From Streptomyces triticagri (lineage in GTDB: Bacteria; Actinomycetota; Actinomycetes; Streptomycetales; Streptomycetaceae), in the NCBI RefSeq assembly GCF_003429565.1, contig NZ_QUAK01000236.1, positions 1-58,844 on the forward strand: a DNA stretch of 58,844 bases, written 5' to 3'. Positions 57,447-58,844 of this stretch are shown piece by piece; positions within the stretch are counted from its first letter, which is position 1, and each line of letters opens with the position of its first letter. The translations under genes were made by a program, and so were the position numbers. The notes beneath the pieces were generated by a model that saw only the letters and a program-made list of their open reading frames with translations, ran no database searches and had not been told where the DNA came from.

Positions 57447-57486
57447 TGTATGTAACGTGTGTGTCCTGTAGTGAAAGTTGTAAGAT
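57447..57486 (+). promoter_or_regulatory. Promoter with SARP-like repeats before the LuxR-type gene
   Basis: tgtatgt (57447-57453) and tgtgtgt (57458-57464) begin 11 bp apart. The second coincides with the -35 place of a TAAGAT -10 (57481-57486, spacing 17). SARP sites typically overlap -35 in this way, but the heptamer differs from that at 47163. Confidence 0.5.
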
Positions 57487-57546
57487 CGCGGTGCGCCGTT
57501 TTGGCACATGATGGTGGCCTTGGTAGAGCGCGTACGGGGGTTCGCA

Positions 57547-57876
57547 ATGGCTGCGTCAGCTGCCGGTCGGTTCGAGATGCCCTTCGAGATGCCCGAGGGG
57601 CCTGTCGTCTCCTCCCGCTGGCAGGGTGAGCTGGGCAGAGTCGCCCTGCTCTCGGAGCGGGAGCTCCAGGTCTTCTCGCTGCTCGGTGTCGGTTTCTCCA
57701 ATCGCGGTATCGCGACCGCGCTCGACGTGACCGAACGGACGGTGAAGGCCCATGTGGCCCGGATACTCACCAAACTAGAAGTGGAATCCAGACTTCAGGT
57801 GGGTCTCGTGGCTCAGGCTTACCAACTGATGTACCAAGGTACAGTTTCGGCGATCAAACCCTTGCCCGATAATTGA
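57547..57876 (+). CDS. Small LuxR-type (NarL-like HTH) regulator
   Basis: A 109-residue protein that is little more than a LuxR-type HTH (about 34-90; LLSERELQVFSLLGVGFSNR, VTERTVKAHVARILTKLEVE). It lacks a receiver or sensor domain, like the stand-alone regulators in antibiotic clusters. The ATG at 57547 has GGGGG upstream; ATGs further upstream (57508) lack one. It lies between the cluster's terminator and the SARP gene and is preceded by a promoter with SARP-like repeats, so regulators may act in series. Targets cannot be told. Confidence 0.88.
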   Translation: MAASAAGRFEMPFEMPEGPVVSSRWQGELGRVALLSERELQVFSLLGVGFSNRGIATALDVTERTVKAHVARILTKLEVESRLQVGLVAQAYQLMYQGTVSAIKPLPDN

Positions 57877-57910
57877 TTCCGCTTGTCGAATCACTCGAAT
57901 CTCGCTCGCG

Positions 57911-57950
57911 GCGCCCATGCGCAGACCGAAGCGCCCATGCGCAGACCGAA
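57911..57950. repeat. Perfect 20-bp tandem repeat upstream of the SARP gene
   Basis: gcgcccatgcgcagaccgaa occurs twice head to tail at 57911-57930 and 57931-57950, about 70 bases upstream of the SARP start. It could be a regulator site or a slippage duplication. Confidence 0.9.
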
Positions 57951-58020
57951 GCGAGAGAGCCGCCGCCCGTGAGGCGCCGCCGAGGATTTGCTGAGGTTTT
58001 ACATTGCGACAGGGGGATAA

Positions 58021-58788
58021 GTGCACATCGGAATTCTGGGGCCCTTACTGGTCGGGGACGGCACACGGTCGGTGGCTCTGCGCGCGAAGAAGATTCGCGT
58101 GATGGTCGCCATGCTGGCCCTCAACCCGGGCCGGGTGGTGGCATTCGACGAGTTGATGGACGAGCTCTGGGGCGAGGCGCCCCTCAAGAACGCGCGGAAC
58201 GCACTGCAGGCGAATGTCAAACGCCTGCGCAAATCGCTCGGTGAGCTCGGCCTCGACGATTCGGAGCAGGGACGCGTGCAGACCGTGGACAACGGCTATC
58301 TGCTCGACGTACCCGAGGACGCACTGGACGCGTACCGGTTCCTGCGCACGGCCGAGCGGGGAGCCGCGCTGGTCGACGGGCGTCCGCACGAGGCCATCAC
58401 CCTGCTGCGTGAATCACTGGCCATGTGGCGCGGACCGGCCCTCCTCGACGCCAGCGACGGCCCGCGCTGCCGGGCCATGGCACTGCGCTTCGACGAACAG
58501 CGCCGGGCCGTACGGGAGGACCTGATCTCCGCGCAGCTGCAGATCGGTGACGCGGCCGCGGTCATCCCCGAGCTCCAGCAGCTGCTCGCCCAGTATCCCG
58601 AACGGGAGCGCTTCAGCGAGCAGTTGATGCTGGCGCTCTACCGGTGCGGGCGGCAGACCGAGGCGATCGACATCTTCCACCGCACCCGCCGGCAGCTGGA
58701 CCTCGAGCTCGGCCTCAAGCCGAGCCGCCGGCTGGCCGGTCTCTACCAGGCCATCCTGATCCAGGACCCCGCCCTGCAGGAGCAGTAG
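58021..58788 (+). CDS. SARP-family pathway-specific activator
   Basis: A 255-residue SARP: an OmpR-type winged helix (about 5-92; HIGILGPLLVGDGTRSVALR, ALQANVKRLRKSLGELGL) and a bacterial transcriptional activation domain (about 95-245; DALDAYRFLRTAERGAAL, LMLALYRCGRQTEAIDIFHR, then LGLKPSRRLAGLYQAIL). SARPs bind 11-bp-spaced direct repeats that overlap -35 regions and recruit RNA polymerase; such repeats precede the cluster at 47163. The GTG at 58021 follows AGGGGGATAA; TTACAT (57999) may be the -10. Only 56 bases of the window follow. Confidence 0.94.
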   Translation: MHIGILGPLLVGDGTRSVALRAKKIRVMVAMLALNPGRVVAFDELMDELWGEAPLKNARNALQANVKRLRKSLGELGLDDSEQGRVQTVDNGYLLDVPEDALDAYRFLRTAERGAALVDGRPHEAITLLRESLAMWRGPALLDASDGPRCRAMALRFDEQRRAVREDLISAQLQIGDAAAVIPELQQLLAQYPERERFSEQLMLALYRCGRQTEAIDIFHRTRRQLDLELGLKPSRRLAGLYQAILIQDPALQEQ

Positions 58789-58844
58789 CGCGGGCCCGCC
58801 GCCCGCGGGGGGCGGCCGGCCCGCATCCAGCGGTCGAAGCGAAT

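Noticed and set aside
55036..57507. 823-codon minus-strand frame opposite the MMPL gene
   Set aside because: Antisense shadow; includes the terminator region and has no recognisable domain.
1..58844. Insertion sequences, prophage, CRISPR or tRNA genes
   Set aside because: No transposase or integrase motifs, no regularly spaced repeats, and no tRNA-like cloverleaf with CCA or T-loop was recognised by eye; a tRNA scan could still find one.

Overview
The window is 58.8 kb of very GC-rich DNA with strongly G/C-biased third codon positions, frequent GTG/TTG starts, ATGA/GTGA gene overlaps and typical actinomycete families (DUF397/XRE pairs, SARP regulator, SigB/F-like sigma factor, TerD, BtrIJK-like carrier enzymes). 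It is almost certainly a Streptomyces or close relative, from a chromosomal region mixing housekeeping, stress and accessory genes. No rRNA, tRNA, CRISPR array, transposase or phage integrase was seen.

Region by region. 1-5.8 kb: tail of a membrane protein, a two-gene K+/H+ antiporter (RCK_C subunit plus CPA2 antiporter), then a YqiJ-like and a flotillin gene. 5.9-10.9 kb: a 1,644-residue AAA ATPase of the DNA-repair-ATPase/DUF3686 type. 10.9-11.6 kb: a Phd/RelE-type toxin-antitoxin pair and a PIN-toxin remnant. 11.6-22.2 kb: small regulators and enzymes (SnoaL-like/PadR, DMT permease, luciferase-like oxidoreductase, orphan XRE, PucR, two-RCK membrane protein, TerD, sigma factor, and a double alpha/beta hydrolase). 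22.4-25.5 kb: a cobalamin riboswitch followed by the cobalt importer cbiMNQO. 25.6-28.3 kb: a long structured leader with a small ORF, an MFS drug exporter and a FusB-like EF-G-binding protein. 28.4-33.4 kb: phosphotransferase, an orphan antitoxin beside a broken toxin, a 210-bp tandem duplication at the 5' end of a winged-helix gene, and an XRE/DUF397/ATPase set of the whiJ/abaA type. 33.4-34.0 kb: PNPOx (pdxH-like).

34.3-41.8 kb is a candidate metallophore system. A leftward operon (DUF364 heavy-metal-chelation protein, PduX-like GHMP kinase, atypical cysteine-synthase-fold PLP enzyme, FecCD permease, ABC ATPase, lipoprotein binding protein) diverges from an MFS exporter, with a Zur/Fur-type inverted repeat between them. 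The set could make, export and re-import a small amino-acid-derived chelator, most likely under zinc control. Then follow a PH-domain protein, SodF, a DUF1772/TetR pair with three operator copies, and a two-component system.

46.6 kb to the end is a compact biosynthetic cluster: KASIII-like enzyme, ATP-grasp ligase, lysA-fold PLP decarboxylase, acyl carrier protein, a ketosynthase-like protein lacking the nucleophile, two acyl-CoA-dehydrogenase-type proteins, phosphopantetheinyl transferase, MMPL exporter, LuxR-type regulator and SARP. The ligase/decarboxylase/carrier trio has the logic of butirosin BtrJ/BtrK/BtrI (glutamate loaded on a carrier, then decarboxylated to GABA-ACP). Three 11-bp-spaced GGTCAGC-type heptamers precede the first gene, the hallmark of a SARP binding site, so the cluster carries its own activator. 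The product cannot be named from the sequence.
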